Translations under genes and position numbers: made by a program
From: Novosphingobium sp. PC22D
GTDB taxonomy: Bacteria > Pseudomonadota > Alphaproteobacteria > Sphingomonadales > Sphingomonadaceae
Length of the DNA stretch: 64,000 nucleotides
Direction of reading: 5' to 3'
Assembly: GCF_002556635.1 (NCBI RefSeq)
Contig: NZ_MWMO01000006.1
Coordinates: 1 to 64,000 of the forward strand
Notes under the pieces: model-generated
Databases searched by the model: none
Seen by the model: the letters and a program-made list of their open reading frames with translations, nothing else
What the model was told of the DNA's origin: nothing
In this document: one piece after another, positions 33,452 to 43,887 of the stretch
Layout: each line of letters starts with the position of its first letter
How positions within the stretch are numbered: the first letter of the stretch is position 1

Positions 33452-35392
33452 CTATTCAACAGCGCTACGAACGACATTTTTGCGTCCGTTGTACCAGAAC
33501 CCGATCCAAAGGCTCACAACCGTCAGAAGCTGGAGAAGCAGCGGCTGCAATGCTGGAAAAATGCCGAGCATCGATAGTCTGGGCACATATGCGACCGGCG
33601 TGATGTCGATCAGGCCTGCTTCTTGAAGTGCAGCCGTCCCCTTGCCAGCGAGAACCACCGCGAGGACGGCGATGAGTGCCGAACTGTAAGTGAAGAATTT
33701 CCCGATGGGCAGCGAACGGCTGTAGCGCAGCATGGCCCAGGCGATTGCCGCGAGGAACGCAATCGCAGCGGCAGTACCTGCCGCGATGACGCTGCCGCGT
33801 CCCTGTGCCGCCAACGCCGCGAAGAAGAGGATCGTCTCGAAGGCTTCGCGATAGACGACAAGGAAAGCGAGACCGAATAGGAACCACGCCGAACTGCGTG
33901 ACAGAGCCTTGCCCAGCACCTTATCTATGTAGCGCTGCCAGCTCTCGGCTTGCGACTTGCCATGCATCCAGATTCCGACAGAGACGAGCACTACCGCCGC
34001 AAAGAGCGAGCCGAAGCCTTCCGTGAGTTCCCGGCTCGCGCCGCTGATCCCGATCGCATAAGTGGCGACCGCCCAGGTCGCTCCGCCCGCAACGAGCGCC
34101 GCAATCCAACCGCCATGAACATAGGGCAGCACTTCGGGTCGGTCGGCCTTGCGAAGAAAGGCGATCATCGCAACGACGATCAGCAGCGCCTCTAGTCCTT
34201 CACGCAAGAGGATGGTGAGCGCACCGATAAAGGTCGAAGCGTCGCTCGCCGCATCGGGTGAAAGAACAGCCTCAACATCCGCAAAAAGGCTTTCAAGCAC
34301 GGCTTCTTTTCCGGCAAGCTCCTCAGCGGTGACACCGCGTCTAATTGCGGCCCGGTATTCGCCCATCGCACCCTCGATGCGCGCCATGAGCGTCGCGTCT
34401 CGCGCCGCCAGGATTGGCTCCACCGGCTCGAACCCGTCGAGATAGGCGGAGAGAGCCAACCGCTTGGCTGCTTGCCTGTCGCCCCCGCGATAGGCAGCGA
34501 GGCTCTGCCTGAGCTTTTCGCGCGCGACAGTGAGCGAAGCTGGCGTCGCCATGTTGAGTGCCTGCGGGTTCGCACGCAGATAGCCCATGGCGGCGTCGGC
34601 CTTGTCCTGGTCGATGGTGCGGCCAAGGGTCTCGGGCGTCATGGTGGCCAAGGTCTGGAGGTCGGGGATGCGCTGGCGCAGGGCCAGGTCGCTTTTCCAG
34701 AAGCGCTCACCGGCAGCCGCATCCTTGAAAGCCAGGCTTCCTACATAGGTTGCCAGCGCCCACCTATCTTGGGAGGGCATGTCCGCGAAGCTCTGCATGG
34801 CAGTGCCGTCGAGTCCCTGATCGATCACCTGGTAAAGCGCGAACAGGCTGCGCTTGCGCGCGCGCTCAGTATCAGTGAAGGCGATCGGCGGCGGGTCGAG
34901 CCCTGCGGCCTGCGGACCGTGGCCATCGCCGTTTGCGCCGTGGCAACTTGCACAATTCTCTGCGTAGAGCGCCGCGCCACGAGCCAGATCAGGAGCCTTT
35001 GCTGGCGCGAGTGGCACCGGATAGGCGGCGAGCAGGTCGCTCGCCAGAGAACGTGCCTTTTGCGCGACAATATCAGGGGCTGCCTTGGACGCTATTGCGG
35101 TCTGGAGCCCTTCCGCTTCGACAATGAGCCGCCCGCGCTCGGCCTTCGCGGGAAGCGCCGCGATACCGCTGCGGATCGTCGCGGAGAACTCGGTCATCTC
35201 GGCATATTCAGCCGAGCTGGTGACGCGACCGTTCGACACTGCGCCGGCATAGTCAACGGCCACATAATCGAGCAGCCTCCAAACGGTCTGAGCCTCAACG
35301 GCTTCCGCCCGCGCGGCGGTGTGGTTGAGCATGAGACCCGCAAATACGGCCAGAAGGCTGACAAAAAAGCGAAGGCGGAATGGGATAGACAC
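33452..35392 (-). CDS. Cytochrome c-FTR1 iron permease fusion
   Basis: A 646-residue protein. Signal peptide to about residue 29; periplasmic helical segment; cytochrome c domain with CASCH at 147-151 and a later Met ligand region (DMPSQDRWALATYVGSL); a second helical domain; then a seven-helix FTR1 permease with both iron motifs REGLE (about 396) and REAFE (about 514). FTR1 permeases import iron together with ferroxidase or electron-transfer partners; here a heme domain is fused in front. The gene follows the truncated CDF gene by 17 bases. Confidence 0.9.
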   Translation of the reverse strand: MSIPFRLRFFVSLLAVFAGLMLNHTAARAEAVEAQTVWRLLDYVAVDYAGAVSNGRVTSSAEYAEMTEFSATIRSGIAALPAKAERGRLIVEAEGLQTAIASKAAPDIVAQKARSLASDLLAAYPVPLAPAKAPDLARGAALYAENCASCHGANGDGHGPQAAGLDPPPIAFTDTERARKRSLFALYQVIDQGLDGTAMQSFADMPSQDRWALATYVGSLAFKDAAAGERFWKSDLALRQRIPDLQTLATMTPETLGRTIDQDKADAAMGYLRANPQALNMATPASLTVAREKLRQSLAAYRGGDRQAAKRLALSAYLDGFEPVEPILAARDATLMARIEGAMGEYRAAIRRGVTAEELAGKEAVLESLFADVEAVLSPDAASDASTFIGALTILLREGLEALLIVVAMIAFLRKADRPEVLPYVHGGWIAALVAGGATWAVATYAIGISGASRELTEGFGSLFAAVVLVSVGIWMHGKSQAESWQRYIDKVLGKALSRSSAWFLFGLAFLVVYREAFETILFFAALAAQGRGSVIAAGTAAAIAFLAAIAWAMLRYSRSLPIGKFFTYSSALIAVLAVVLAGKGTAALQEAGLIDITPVAYVPRLSMLGIFPALQPLLLQLLTVVSLWIGFWYNGRKNVVRSAVE

Positions 35393-35409
35393 GCAAGAAG
35401 CTCCGAAAA

Positions 35410-35790
35410 TCAGGACGCCAGTCCCAGTTCATGCAGCTCGGCATCGGGAGCGACGGCGGTCAGTGCGCGCCAGATTGCGACCCCGATCACGCCAAGACCG
35501 AGGGTCCTAAGGAATATACCCTGCACGAGCGCTATGCGTGCCCGCGCCACCACAGCCCGGCCGAGTGCGATCAATCCGACCAGCGTGATCGTCCCATCTC
35601 CGACGAAGTCGAGCGCATCGGCCTTGAGCGCCTGGCTGTCGGCGACGAACCCGCCGACGATCTCGCATGCGCCAAAGCCCAGATTGAGCAGCACGACGAT
35701 CCATAACGCCCGCCGATATGCTGGGTTTCGTTCAGCGCGCTTGCTCTCTCCGGTGCAGCCGCAGTCGCCTGATTGATTCGAATCCACCAT
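35410..35790 (-). pseudogene. Truncated CDF-family cation transporter
   Basis: A 126-residue product matching the N-terminal part of short CDF transporters: CGCTGESKRAERNPAYRRALWIVVLLNLGFGACEIVGG, then SQALKADALDFVGDGTITLVGLIALG with the TM2 metal aspartates (D-x-x-x-D). The family is usually about 200 residues; the reading ends after ELHELGLAS, about four helices in, so the C-terminal third is missing. It may be a 3' deletion joined to the FTR1 operon. A short functional protein cannot be excluded. Confidence 0.65.
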
Positions 35791-36162
35791 GGCAACAATC
35801 TACAAGCTCCAGCCACTCTAAAAGCAAGCATTTTTGCGAATCGTTCGCGATATGCAATCTCTGGCACGTCAACCGCTTCATTCCCGACGCAACACAGTTG
35901 GATTAAGGCATGGATATCCGTAAGTTCTCCAGTGCCCTACGTTCACTTTCAAGGCGACCTTTCCTTCAGAACATGTTCCGGTAAGCTAGGGCGAGACCGG
36001 TCGGAACATCCAAAGGAGGGACACCGATCTGCGACCCCAATGGCCATGGGTCGGGGAACCGCGATATTCTGGTTGCCGAAGGGGCAAGATGTCCGGTAGC
36101 AGGCCAGTTATCCAAACTTGGGGCGGAGAAACACCAATTGTATGAGTCTTGGGATCAGACAT
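35791..36162. other. Intergenic region with a possible MerR-type promoter
   Basis: No gene recognised in 372 bases. On the minus strand, TTGCTT (35822-35827) and TAGATT (35797-35802) are 19 bases apart, the long spacer typical of MerR-activated metal promoters, and would drive the truncated CDF gene with almost no leader. No merR gene is present nearby. The remainder shows no motif. Confidence 0.3.
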
Positions 36163-36810
36163 CTATTGTGTTTTCTCTGATCCCTGCGCCTCATCCACCA
36201 GGTTTCTCCACTTTCCCCAACGGGGAATGAACATCGGTACCCGGGACTGGTAGGTTCGGTAGGTGTTTCCGAACAGGGTTACCATGCGACGTTCCTCGCT
36301 GCGCGCAAGAAGGAAATAGGCGATCACAATCAAAGGGAACAGGCCAACCGAGAAGAGCGTCGGCCAGTGAACGACCCCTTCGCCAAAGAGCGCCAGGAAC
36401 AAGCCCAAATACTGCGGATGCCTAACGAACCTGTACAGCCCGTCCGTCACGAGCTGGTCCTCTTGACGAGCGCGATGGACCTCTCGCCAGCCCTGGATGA
36501 AGATACCTATGCCGATAAATGCGAGGCCGTAGCCCAGAATCATCGAAATCAACATGCCCGTTTCGCCGACACCGGCAAGTGTCGACCAAAGGCTTGCGCT
36601 GACATATTCCCTGTCGAGGCCAAACGAACGCACCAGCAAGTAGATTGTCAACGGGAAACCATACATTTCTGCATAAAGTGCGATGATAAAGGCCTGGACC
36701 AGACCCGCACCCGCCCATTCCCGCCAAGCCTGCGGTGCAAAATATCGGTAGAATATCCAGGATACCACTACGATCATTATCGCCGCGAGGCCCCACCCGA
36801 ATGTTCCCAT
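36163..36810 (-). CDS. Membrane methyltransferase of the ICMT/PEMT family
   Basis: A 215-residue integral membrane protein with five or six helices. The C-terminal motif RFVRHPQYLGLFLALFGEGVVHWPT followed by ARSEERRMVTLFGNTYRTYQSRVPMFIP is the SAM-binding signature of isoprenylcysteine methyltransferase-like and phospholipid methyltransferases. These often lie in metal-resistance islands beside copper and CDF genes; their substrates there are unknown. Transcribed alone on the minus strand. Confidence 0.85.
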   Translation of the reverse strand: MGTFGWGLAAIMIVVVSWIFYRYFAPQAWREWAGAGLVQAFIIALYAEMYGFPLTIYLLVRSFGLDREYVSASLWSTLAGVGETGMLISMILGYGLAFIGIGIFIQGWREVHRARQEDQLVTDGLYRFVRHPQYLGLFLALFGEGVVHWPTLFSVGLFPLIVIAYFLLARSEERRMVTLFGNTYRTYQSRVPMFIPRWGKWRNLVDEAQGSEKTQ

Positions 36811-37188
36811 GATATCCCCCTAATGTTGGTGCAATGGCATGCGTCTAGCGTTGTGCCCTGCAGAAATACTGATCGTTGTCCATTCAGCGGACTAAGACGC
36901 GCCAGCGGATGAAATCTTACAGGTTCGCTGGCAGCCGACTGCAATTGGCAGAAGAAGTTTGCGGGGCTGATGCCGTCGAAGATCTTAGCGGCTGCGCCAG
37001 CTCAAGGTGGAGAAGCGCATTGAAGACAACGACCCGTCCGAACGCTTCGAGAACTGCAACCGCCGGTCCGAGGCCATCCGCGAACCGAAGCGAGTGGCAA
37101 GTCCAGTCACAACCCTCCCCGCGCCCGCCACTGCGCGCTAGGGGCGGTAGCGGCCCGCCTCTGGGTCAAGTGCTGCCAATCGAGCACA
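36811..37188. other. Intergenic region, possible decayed coding sequence
   Basis: Between the methyltransferase and the cus operon. A stretch around 36995-37085 reads like protein (KVEKRIEDNDPSERFENCNRR) but has no start, no end that fits and no recognised family. It may be the remnant of a deleted gene. Nothing else is visible. Confidence 0.3.
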
Positions 37189-37216
37189 AGCGGCAGGGCG
37201 AAACAGCCCTGCCGCT
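37189..37216 (-). terminator. Strong hairpin ending the cus operon
   Basis: Perfect 11-bp arms AGCGGCAGGGC (37189-37199) and GCCCTGCCGCT (37206-37216) with the loop GAAACA. It lies 26 bases after the cusF stop on the minus strand. No long T-run follows, but stability and position make it the likely terminator of cusCBAF. Confidence 0.75.
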
Positions 37217-37241
37217 CCATCGTCCCTCAAGCGGATGAAGT

Positions 37242-37619
37242 TTACTGTTTCTGAATCGCCGTCACCTCGCCCGCACCGCCTTCGAGCGCAAGATCGAAGG
37301 CGACCTTGTCGCCTGCCTGCAGGTTCTCGATCAGTTCGGGTTTGGCCTTGAACGCCATGGTCATGGCCGGCCAGTTGGCTTCCGGGATGGGCGCATGGTC
37401 GAGGGTGATCTTCCCTTCGGTCATGTCGATCGCGGTCACGGTGCCGGTGCCTTTCGCCATCATGGCAGCTGTGTCTCCAGACATCTCCATTTTGTCCATG
37501 CTATCGGACATGCCCGGCGCCATCTGGCTATTGGCCGCCTCGCCTGTGGTTTCGCCGCTCTGGCCACAAGCGGCCAGCAATATGGCCAGGCCAGGTCCCG
37601 CAAGCTCATGTAGTCTCAT
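37242..37619 (-). CDS. cusF: CusF-like periplasmic copper-binding lipoprotein
   Basis: A 125-residue protein. Lipobox LAAC, then a Met-rich linker (MAPGMSDSMDKMEMSGDTAAMM) and a small beta-barrel with the CusF Cu(I)/Ag(I) site W-x-x-M-x-M in EANWPAMTMAF and H in LDHAPI. The ATG at 37619 has AAGGAG upstream; it starts 13 bases after the cusA stop. It should deliver copper to the CusBA pump. Confidence 0.9.
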   Translation of the reverse strand: MRLHELAGPGLAILLAACGQSGETTGEAANSQMAPGMSDSMDKMEMSGDTAAMMAKGTGTVTAIDMTEGKITLDHAPIPEANWPAMTMAFKAKPELIENLQAGDKVAFDLALEGGAGEVTAIQKQ

Positions 37620-37632
37620 TCCAACGTCTCCT

Positions 37633-40600
37633 TCACTGTTGAACAAGTCGAGTATCAGGTTTCGTATGCCTTCGCCGCATCAGCAGATAGGCGGCGGGGA
37701 TCACGAACATGGATAGCAGTGGCGCGGTCACCATGCCGCCAACCATGGGGGCTGCGATGCGGCTCATGACTTCGGATCCTGCGCCGGAGCCGATGAAGAT
37801 CGGCAGCAGGCCGGCGATGATCACTGCCACGGTCATTGCCTTCGGCCGCACTCGGAGCAGCGCGCCTTCCCGGACAGCTTCGCCGACCTCTGTCTCAGAC
37901 GGGGTTTCCCCGCGCTCCTCGAGCGCGTCCTTGAGATAGATGAGCATGACGACACCGAATTCCGCGGCGACACCAGCCAGCGCGATGAACCCGACGCCGG
38001 TCGCGACCGACTGATTGTAGCCGAGGAGGTAGAGCAGCCAGAACCCGCCGGTGAGCGCGAAGGGTAGCGTACCCATGATCAGCAACGCCTCGTCGAGCCG
38101 GCCGAAGATCAGGAACAGCAGCACGAAGATGATCGCGAGCGTCGCCGGCACCACGATCGTCAACCGATCGATTGCGCGCTCGAGATATTCGAACTGCCCC
38201 GAATAGGCGATCGAGACGCCGGGGGACAGCCTGACACCTTTCGCCGCCGCCCGTTGCAAGTCATCGACGACCGAGGCCAGGTCGCGCCCGCGCACATCGA
38301 CATAGACCCAGGTCGAAAGCCTGCCATTCTCGGTTTTGAGCATCGGCGGTCCGTCGATCACGGCCAGGCGCGCCACGGTGCCAAGCGTGATCTGCTCACC
38401 TTGCGGTGTGAGGATGGGCAGCGTCCGCAGTTCCTCCAGGCTGTCCCTGATCTCGCGTGGATAGCGAACATTGATCGGATAGCGCGCCAGCCCCTCGACC
38501 GTCTGGCCCACATTCTCGCCGCCGACGGCACCGGCGATGATTTCCTGCACGTCGGCGATGTTGAGCCCGAAGCGGGACGCAGCCACACGGTCGATCGCGA
38601 CATCGACGTAGCGCCCGCCGGTCAATCTCTCGGCCAGTGCCGAACTGACGCCGTCCACCCCCTTCGCCGTCGTCTCGACGTCGTGGGCTATGCGATCGAG
38701 CTCGGCCAGATCGGATCCTGAAACCTTGACGCCGATCGGGCTCTTGATGCCCGTCGCGAGCATGTCGATGCGGTTGCGGATCGGCGGCACCCAGATATTG
38801 GCGAGGCCCGGCACTTTCACGACGCGGTCCAGCTCCTCCACCAGCTTATCGGGCGTCATGCCGGGCCGCCACTGGTCGCGCGGCTTGAAGCGAATCGTCG
38901 TTTCGAACATTTCGAGCGGTGCAGGGTCGGTCGCGGTTTCGGCGCGCCCGGCCTTGCCGAACACGCTTTCGACCTCGGGTACCTGCTTGATCATCCGGTC
39001 GGTCTGCTGGAGCAACGCGGAGGCCTTCGCGGCGGATAGGCCGGGCAGAGCCGAAGGCATATAAAGCAGATCACCCTCGTTCATAGCCGGCAGGAACTCG
39101 CCGCCGAGCCGCGACAAGGGCCAGGCGGTGGTTGCGAAGACAAGCGCGGCGATGACCAGCGTTGTCTTGGGCCGCCTCAGTGCCCAGTCGATTGCGGGCT
39201 TATAGGCTCTGGTAAGTGCCCGGTTGACCGGATTGGCCTGTTCGGATGGGATGCGCCCCCTGATCAGCCAGCCCATCAGCACCGGCACCAGCGTTACCGA
39301 CAGGATTGCGGCTGCCGCCATCGCATAGGTTTTGGTGAAGGCCAGCGGTGCGAACAACCGCCCCTCCTGCGCCTCCAGCGTGAATACCGGCACAAAGGAC
39401 AGGGTGATGATGAGAAGGGAGAAAAACAGTGCCGGCCCGACTTCCATCGCGGCTTCAGTGACGGCGATCCATCGCTTTGGTCCGTGAAGGTGCTCGCCCG
39501 GATGGTCAGCTTCCCAGCGCTCGATCTTCTTGTGGGCATTCTCGATCATGACGATTGCGGCATCGACCATCGCGCCGATCGCGATCGCGATGCCGCCCAG
39601 CGACATGATATTCGCGTTGACCCCTTGGAGGCGCATCACGATGAACGCGGCGAGCACGCCCAGCGGCAGCGTGACGATCGCGACCAGCGCCGAGCGGACG
39701 TGCCAGAGGAACAGCGCGCAGACGATGGCGACGACGACGAATTCCTCGCCCAGCTTGTGCGTCAGATTCTCGATGGCGGCATCGATGAGCTGCGCGCGGT
39801 TATAAGTGGTGAGGATCTCGACACCCAGCGGCAGGCTCTTCTTCAAATCGTCAAGTTTTGCCTCTACCGCCGAAATCGCGCTCCGCGCGTCGGCGCCTTG
39901 GCGCAAGACGATGACGCCGCCCGCCACTTCGCCCTCGCCATCGAGTTCGGCAATGCCGCGCCGGATTTCGGGGCCAAGCTGAATTGTCGCAACATCGCCC
40001 AGCGTCACAGGTACACCGCCGGCCGCGGTGCGCAGCGGGATCGCCCGGAAATCGTCGAGCGACTGAAGATAGCCGGAAGCGCGGACCATGTACTCGGCCT
40101 CGGCCAATTCGAGCACCGAGCCGCCGGTTTCCTGGTTCGCACGCCGGATCGCTTCAACTGCCTGGCTGTGGGTTACGCCGTAACCGGCGAGCTTCACCGG
40201 ATCGAGCACGACCTGATACTGCTTCACCATCCCGCCAAGGCTTGCAACCTCGGCGATCCCCGGAATGGTCTTGAGTTCATAGCGCAGGAACCAGTCCTGC
40301 AGGGATCGGAGCTGCGAGAGGTCATTGCGTCCCGTGCGATCGACGAGCGCATATTCGTAGATCCAGCCGACGCCGGTTGCATCGGGTCCGATGGCGCTCT
40401 TCGCTGTCTCGGGCAGGTCGCCCTGTACCTGGTTCAGATATTCGAGCACGCGCGAGCGTGCCCAATAAAGGTCGGTGCCGTCCTCGAAGATCACATAGAC
40501 GTAGCTGTCGCCAAAGAAGCTGTATCCTCTCACCGTTCTTGCGCCGGGCACCGAAAGCATGGTGGTGGCGAGCGGATAGGTGACCTGATCCTCCACAATC

Positions 40601-40776
40601 TGCGGCGCTTGTCCGGGATAGCTGGTGCGGATGATCACCTGCGTGTCGGAAAGATCGGGCAGCGCATCGATCGGAGTCGTCCGCACAGCCCAGAGCCCGG
40701 CGAAGAGCAGCGCCAGCGCGCCCAATACGACAAAGAAGCGGTTCTGGACCGACCAGTGGATGAGCCGAGCGATCAT
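37633..40776 (-). CDS. cusA: CusA-type heavy-metal RND efflux pump
   Basis: A 1047-residue HME-RND transporter, full length. Typical start [40 protein letters not shown], twelve membrane helices in two halves, charged relay residues in TM4 ([16 protein letters not shown]), and Cu/Ag methionines in the porter domain ([38 protein letters not shown]). This set points to monovalent Cu(I)/Ag(I) rather than divalent CzcA-type export. ATGA overlap with cusB. Confidence 0.96.
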   Translation of the reverse strand: MIARLIHWSVQNRFFVVLGALALLFAGLWAVRTTPIDALPDLSDTQVIIRTSYPGQAPQIVEDQVTYPLATTMLSVPGARTVRGYSFFGDSYVYVIFEDGTDLYWARSRVLEYLNQVQGDLPETAKSAIGPDATGVGWIYEYALVDRTGRNDLSQLRSLQDWFLRYELKTIPGIAEVASLGGMVKQYQVVLDPVKLAGYGVTHSQAVEAIRRANQETGGSVLELAEAEYMVRASGYLQSLDDFRAIPLRTAAGGVPVTLGDVATIQLGPEIRRGIAELDGEGEVAGGVIVLRQGADARSAISAVEAKLDDLKKSLPLGVEILTTYNRAQLIDAAIENLTHKLGEEFVVVAIVCALFLWHVRSALVAIVTLPLGVLAAFIVMRLQGVNANIMSLGGIAIAIGAMVDAAIVMIENAHKKIERWEADHPGEHLHGPKRWIAVTEAAMEVGPALFFSLLIITLSFVPVFTLEAQEGRLFAPLAFTKTYAMAAAAILSVTLVPVLMGWLIRGRIPSEQANPVNRALTRAYKPAIDWALRRPKTTLVIAALVFATTAWPLSRLGGEFLPAMNEGDLLYMPSALPGLSAAKASALLQQTDRMIKQVPEVESVFGKAGRAETATDPAPLEMFETTIRFKPRDQWRPGMTPDKLVEELDRVVKVPGLANIWVPPIRNRIDMLATGIKSPIGVKVSGSDLAELDRIAHDVETTAKGVDGVSSALAERLTGGRYVDVAIDRVAASRFGLNIADVQEIIAGAVGGENVGQTVEGLARYPINVRYPREIRDSLEELRTLPILTPQGEQITLGTVARLAVIDGPPMLKTENGRLSTWVYVDVRGRDLASVVDDLQRAAAKGVRLSPGVSIAYSGQFEYLERAIDRLTIVVPATLAIIFVLLFLIFGRLDEALLIMGTLPFALTGGFWLLYLLGYNQSVATGVGFIALAGVAAEFGVVMLIYLKDALEERGETPSETEVGEAVREGALLRVRPKAMTVAVIIAGLLPIFIGSGAGSEVMSRIAAPMVGGMVTAPLLSMFVIPAAYLLMRRRHTKPDTRLVQQ

Positions 40777-42245
40777 TGGCCCGTCTCCCGAACCATCGAT
40801 CGAACCGTTGGCCCTCGTGCCGCCTGTTCGAAAGTGAAGCGCACGCGGTCACCGGGCTTGAATCCCTTCCCAAGCGACTGGCTGCCAAGCCGGAAGGTCA
40901 TCGTCATCGCGGGCCAGTTCATCGTCGGCACGGGGCCGTGGCTGAGCGTCACGCTGTCGGGTGCGATCTTCTCAATCCGGCCGGTCGCTTGATGGCTTGT
41001 GGCCTTGGCGGGAGCCGGCGCGGTGCCGCCATCTAGCGGCCGCACCTCCAAACCCGACAGACTTGCCTCGGAATCGATCAGGAACTGACCTGAAGTGATG
41101 ACCTTCTCGCCCTCGGAGAGCCCGGCGAGGATTTCGGTCCGGCCGCCCGTTTCCATGCCGGTCTTTACCTCGGCCGGCTGATAGCGGCCCTTGTCCAGCG
41201 CCAGCATGACAAGCGTGCGTTTGCCAGTGCGGATGACGGCCTCGGACGGGACGAGCAGTGCGCTGCGCGGCACGCCTGCAAAGGTCACCGTTGCGAACAT
41301 GCCGGGGCGCAGGCGCCCGCCGCGATTGGCCAGTTCGACGCGCGCGGTCACTGTCCGGCTCTCGGTCTCCGCCTGCGGGAGGATCGCGCGCACGCGCCCC
41401 TGGAAGGTCTCGCCCGGAAAGGCGGTCAGGGTTGCTGTAACGGGTCTTCCCGGCTGCGCTTGCCCGGCCATCGCCTCGGGCACCGCGGCATCGAGCCAGA
41501 CGGTGCCGAGGCCGTTGACCTCGGCGAGGGTCTGGCCCGCCATCACGCTCATACCGGATCGCACCCCGAGAGACTTGATCGTGCCCCCGATTGGCGAAGT
41601 GATGGTGATGACGGTGTGCGGTCTGCCGCTCCGCTCGGCTGCGGCGATGGTGGATTGCGGCATTCCCAGCAGAATCAGCCTTTGCCGCGCGGCGCCTGCC
41701 AACGCTCTGTCGCCGGTGCGCAGGACGGCAAGATATTCTTCCTGCGCGCCGCCCCAGTCCGGGATCAGCAAATCGACGAGCGGTGCGCCCGCGCCGACCA
41801 CATCATCGGGCGCGCGGTTATAGGTGCGCTGGACAAAGCCGCTCGCCCGCGGCTGGATGATTGCGACCTCACGCTCGTTATAGCCGATCGTACCGATTGC
41901 GGTGAGCCCACCGTCCAGCGTTCCGCGCCGCGCTTCGGCAGTGCGCAGGCCCAGGCTCTGAACCAGCGTGGGATCGATGCGTACCCCGCCTTCCTCCCCG
42001 GCCGCGTCGGCATATTTGGGAACAAGCTCCATATCCATGAACGGCGACTTGCCTGGCTTGTCGAAATGCTGATTGGGGACCATCGGATCGTACCAGTAGA
42101 GCACCTTGCGATCTCCGGAGGTCGCTTCCTTTGCCGTATCACTGCCCCCCAGGGACGCGACGCCATAGCCGGCGGCGACGCCAGCAAGCGCAATAGCGGC
42201 GGCCGCAAGGCCAAGCCGCGCTTTCGAAGATAGTTCCAGATTCAT
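40773..42245 (-). CDS. cusB: CusB-type periplasmic adaptor with C-terminal CusF-like domain
   Basis: A 490-residue membrane fusion protein. N-terminal signal/anchor ([24 protein letters not shown]), then a heavy-metal-binding [29 protein letters not shown] motif, the hairpin, lipoyl and barrel domains. Residues about 420-480 form an extra CusF-like domain with [13 protein letters not shown], so the adaptor carries its own copper chaperone. Start ATG 42245 overlaps cusC by ATGA; an upstream frame-open codon would lie inside cusC. Confidence 0.94.
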   Translation of the reverse strand: MNLELSSKARLGLAAAAIALAGVAAGYGVASLGGSDTAKEATSGDRKVLYWYDPMVPNQHFDKPGKSPFMDMELVPKYADAAGEEGGVRIDPTLVQSLGLRTAEARRGTLDGGLTAIGTIGYNEREVAIIQPRASGFVQRTYNRAPDDVVGAGAPLVDLLIPDWGGAQEEYLAVLRTGDRALAGAARQRLILLGMPQSTIAAAERSGRPHTVITITSPIGGTIKSLGVRSGMSVMAGQTLAEVNGLGTVWLDAAVPEAMAGQAQPGRPVTATLTAFPGETFQGRVRAILPQAETESRTVTARVELANRGGRLRPGMFATVTFAGVPRSALLVPSEAVIRTGKRTLVMLALDKGRYQPAEVKTGMETGGRTEILAGLSEGEKVITSGQFLIDSEASLSGLEVRPLDGGTAPAPAKATSHQATGRIEKIAPDSVTLSHGPVPTMNWPAMTMTFRLGSQSLGKGFKPGDRVRFTFEQAARGPTVRSMVRETGQ

Positions 42246-43471
42246 CGATCGTCTCCGAAGTTCAGAGCCAACCACGCCTCATGGCGGGCAACCGCGGCTT
42301 CCCGGTCCAGTGTGTCGAGCTCGGTCCGGGCAAGACTGGCCTCCGCCTCGATCACGTCGAGCAGCCCGGCGCGTCCAGCGGCGTAGCTGGCGGTCTCAAG
42401 CTCTGCTTCCCGCCGCGCAAGCGGCAGGAGCGTATCCTTCGCCCGAATCCATTGTTCGTGATGCATGGCGTGCTCCGCGAGTCCGGCATCGAGCTGCGCC
42501 TGCAAAGTCCGGCGCACGTCTTCCTGCTCGGCGCGCGCGGCCGCCGCGTCCGAGGCCGCCGCCGCGATCCGTGGGTTCTGCCGGCGACCGGGAAAGATCG
42601 GCAGCGACATGGTCACCCCGACCGACACCATATTGCCGAATTGTGGATCGCGTCGCTGGAAAGCGACATTGAACCCCCAGTCGGGCCGCTTTTCCGCCCG
42701 TGCGGCGTCGATATCGGCGAGCGCCTGGCCGACATTTGCAGAGGCCATCTCGAGATCCGGATGGCGAGCGATAGCCGCGCTGAGCCCGGATCGCGAAACG
42801 TCGAACTGCGGGATCGTCCCGGTGGGGACCGGATCGGGCTCGCCGGTCCAGCGCGCCAGTTCCGCGCGAGCCTTGCCCGCCTCCGCGACAAGCACGCTGC
42901 GGCGGTCTTCGAACAGTTCGGCAATCGACTGGCGGATGTTGAGACTTTGCGCCGGCCGTCCCGTTCCTGCCGTCACGGCCGAAACGGCGGCACCGGGCAG
43001 ACGCCGCAGCCGTTCCAATATGATGTCCATCGCCTCAAGGCGTTTTTGCGCATAGAAAGCGTCGATCCAAGCAATCGCGGTGGCAACTCTGATCCTGCGA
43101 AGATCCGAACTGCTTTTGGCCTGCGCCGCTACGATATCAGCCTCCGCCCTGTCCTGTCGGGCGTGCCGCTTGGCGAGATTCGGCACTTCCTGCTCGATGC
43201 CGAGCCGTTCCATCGTCATGTTCTCTCGGGTGAAGCTAAAAGCTGGCGGGCCGGATACGGGAAAATTGTCGACGCCGATCCCGAGCTTCGGGTCGGGCAG
43301 TTGCCCCGCGGCAATCGCGGCCGACTGACGTGCGCGAACCTGTTGCGCCCGCGCTTCAAGCAACGGGGCGTCGTTTGCCGCGCGGTTCAACGCTTCCTCG
43401 AAACCGAGCGGACCGGCCAGTGCCGGGCTCGAGAACACCACGAGCAATGGCGCGCAATACAATAGGCGCAT
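42242..43471 (-). CDS. cusC: CusC/TolC-type outer-membrane efflux channel
   Basis: A 409-residue TolC-family protein. Signal peptide MRLLYCAPLLVVFSSPALAG; two outer-membrane efflux repeats with the conserved LEARAQQVRARQSAAIAAGQLPDPKLGIG start and alpha-barrel helices. Ribosome site CAGGAG seven bases before the ATG 43471. First gene of the cusCBAF operon, completing a tripartite copper/silver exporter. Confidence 0.9.
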   Translation of the reverse strand: MRLLYCAPLLVVFSSPALAGPLGFEEALNRAANDAPLLEARAQQVRARQSAAIAAGQLPDPKLGIGVDNFPVSGPPAFSFTRENMTMERLGIEQEVPNLAKRHARQDRAEADIVAAQAKSSSDLRRIRVATAIAWIDAFYAQKRLEAMDIILERLRRLPGAAVSAVTAGTGRPAQSLNIRQSIAELFEDRRSVLVAEAGKARAELARWTGEPDPVPTGTIPQFDVSRSGLSAAIARHPDLEMASANVGQALADIDAARAEKRPDWGFNVAFQRRDPQFGNMVSVGVTMSLPIFPGRRQNPRIAAAASDAAAARAEQEDVRRTLQAQLDAGLAEHAMHHEQWIRAKDTLLPLARREAELETASYAAGRAGLLDVIEAEASLARTELDTLDREAAVARHEAWLALNFGDDR

Positions 43472-43533
43472 GGAAGTCTCCTGATTCGCAGCAATCAGAC
43501 CGATGCGTAAACAAAGGTGGCTCGGCAAACGGA

Positions 43534-43564
43534 CGCCGGCGAAGATGAGGGATCTCCGCCGGCG
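43534..43564 (-). terminator. Hairpin between the small copper protein gene and cusC
   Basis: Arms CGCCGGCG (43534-43541) and CGCCGGCG (43557-43564), the latter its own reverse complement, with an inner AGAT/ATCT pairing (43543-43546, 43552-43555). It lies 63 bases before cusC and 48 bases after the upstream gene's stop. Likely terminator or attenuator dividing the two transcripts. Confidence 0.6.
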
Positions 43565-43611
43565 CCACGCGCCTGGCTCACATGTTTATTGCTATCGACC
43601 AGGCAATAATC

Positions 43612-43887
43612 TTAGCCCGCCGATGGAGCGGCTTTGTGATCATGCATGCTCTTCATGCACTCATTGGCGCTCATCTTCATCATGTCGCAGTCGCAATTCG
43701 GCATCTTCGGATTATGTGCCACCCAGACCCGCTTGCGCGCGGGACCGGTCGCGCGTGGACCGAATTGAGGAGCCGACCGCCACTCGTAATGGCCCAGGCC
43801 ATTCTGTTGCTGGCGATCGCCTGCAAGGGCGGGAAGGGGCAGGGCAAGCGCCATGCCGGCGGCGACGAAAAGAACTCGAACCTTCAT
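43612..43887 (-). CDS. Small exported Met/Cys-rich protein, probably copper-related
   Basis: A 91-residue protein with signal peptide VRVLFVAAGMALALPLPALAG. The mature part ends in a metal-ligand-rich stretch, NCDCDMMKMSANECMKSMHDH, with three cysteines, five methionines and two histidines. ATG 43887 has AAAGGA upstream. Lying just ahead of cusC, it is a likely periplasmic copper sponge or chaperone. I know no named family for it. Confidence 0.78.
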   Translation of the reverse strand: MKVRVLFVAAGMALALPLPALAGDRQQQNGLGHYEWRSAPQFGPRATGPARKRVWVAHNPKMPNCDCDMMKMSANECMKSMHDHKAAPSAG

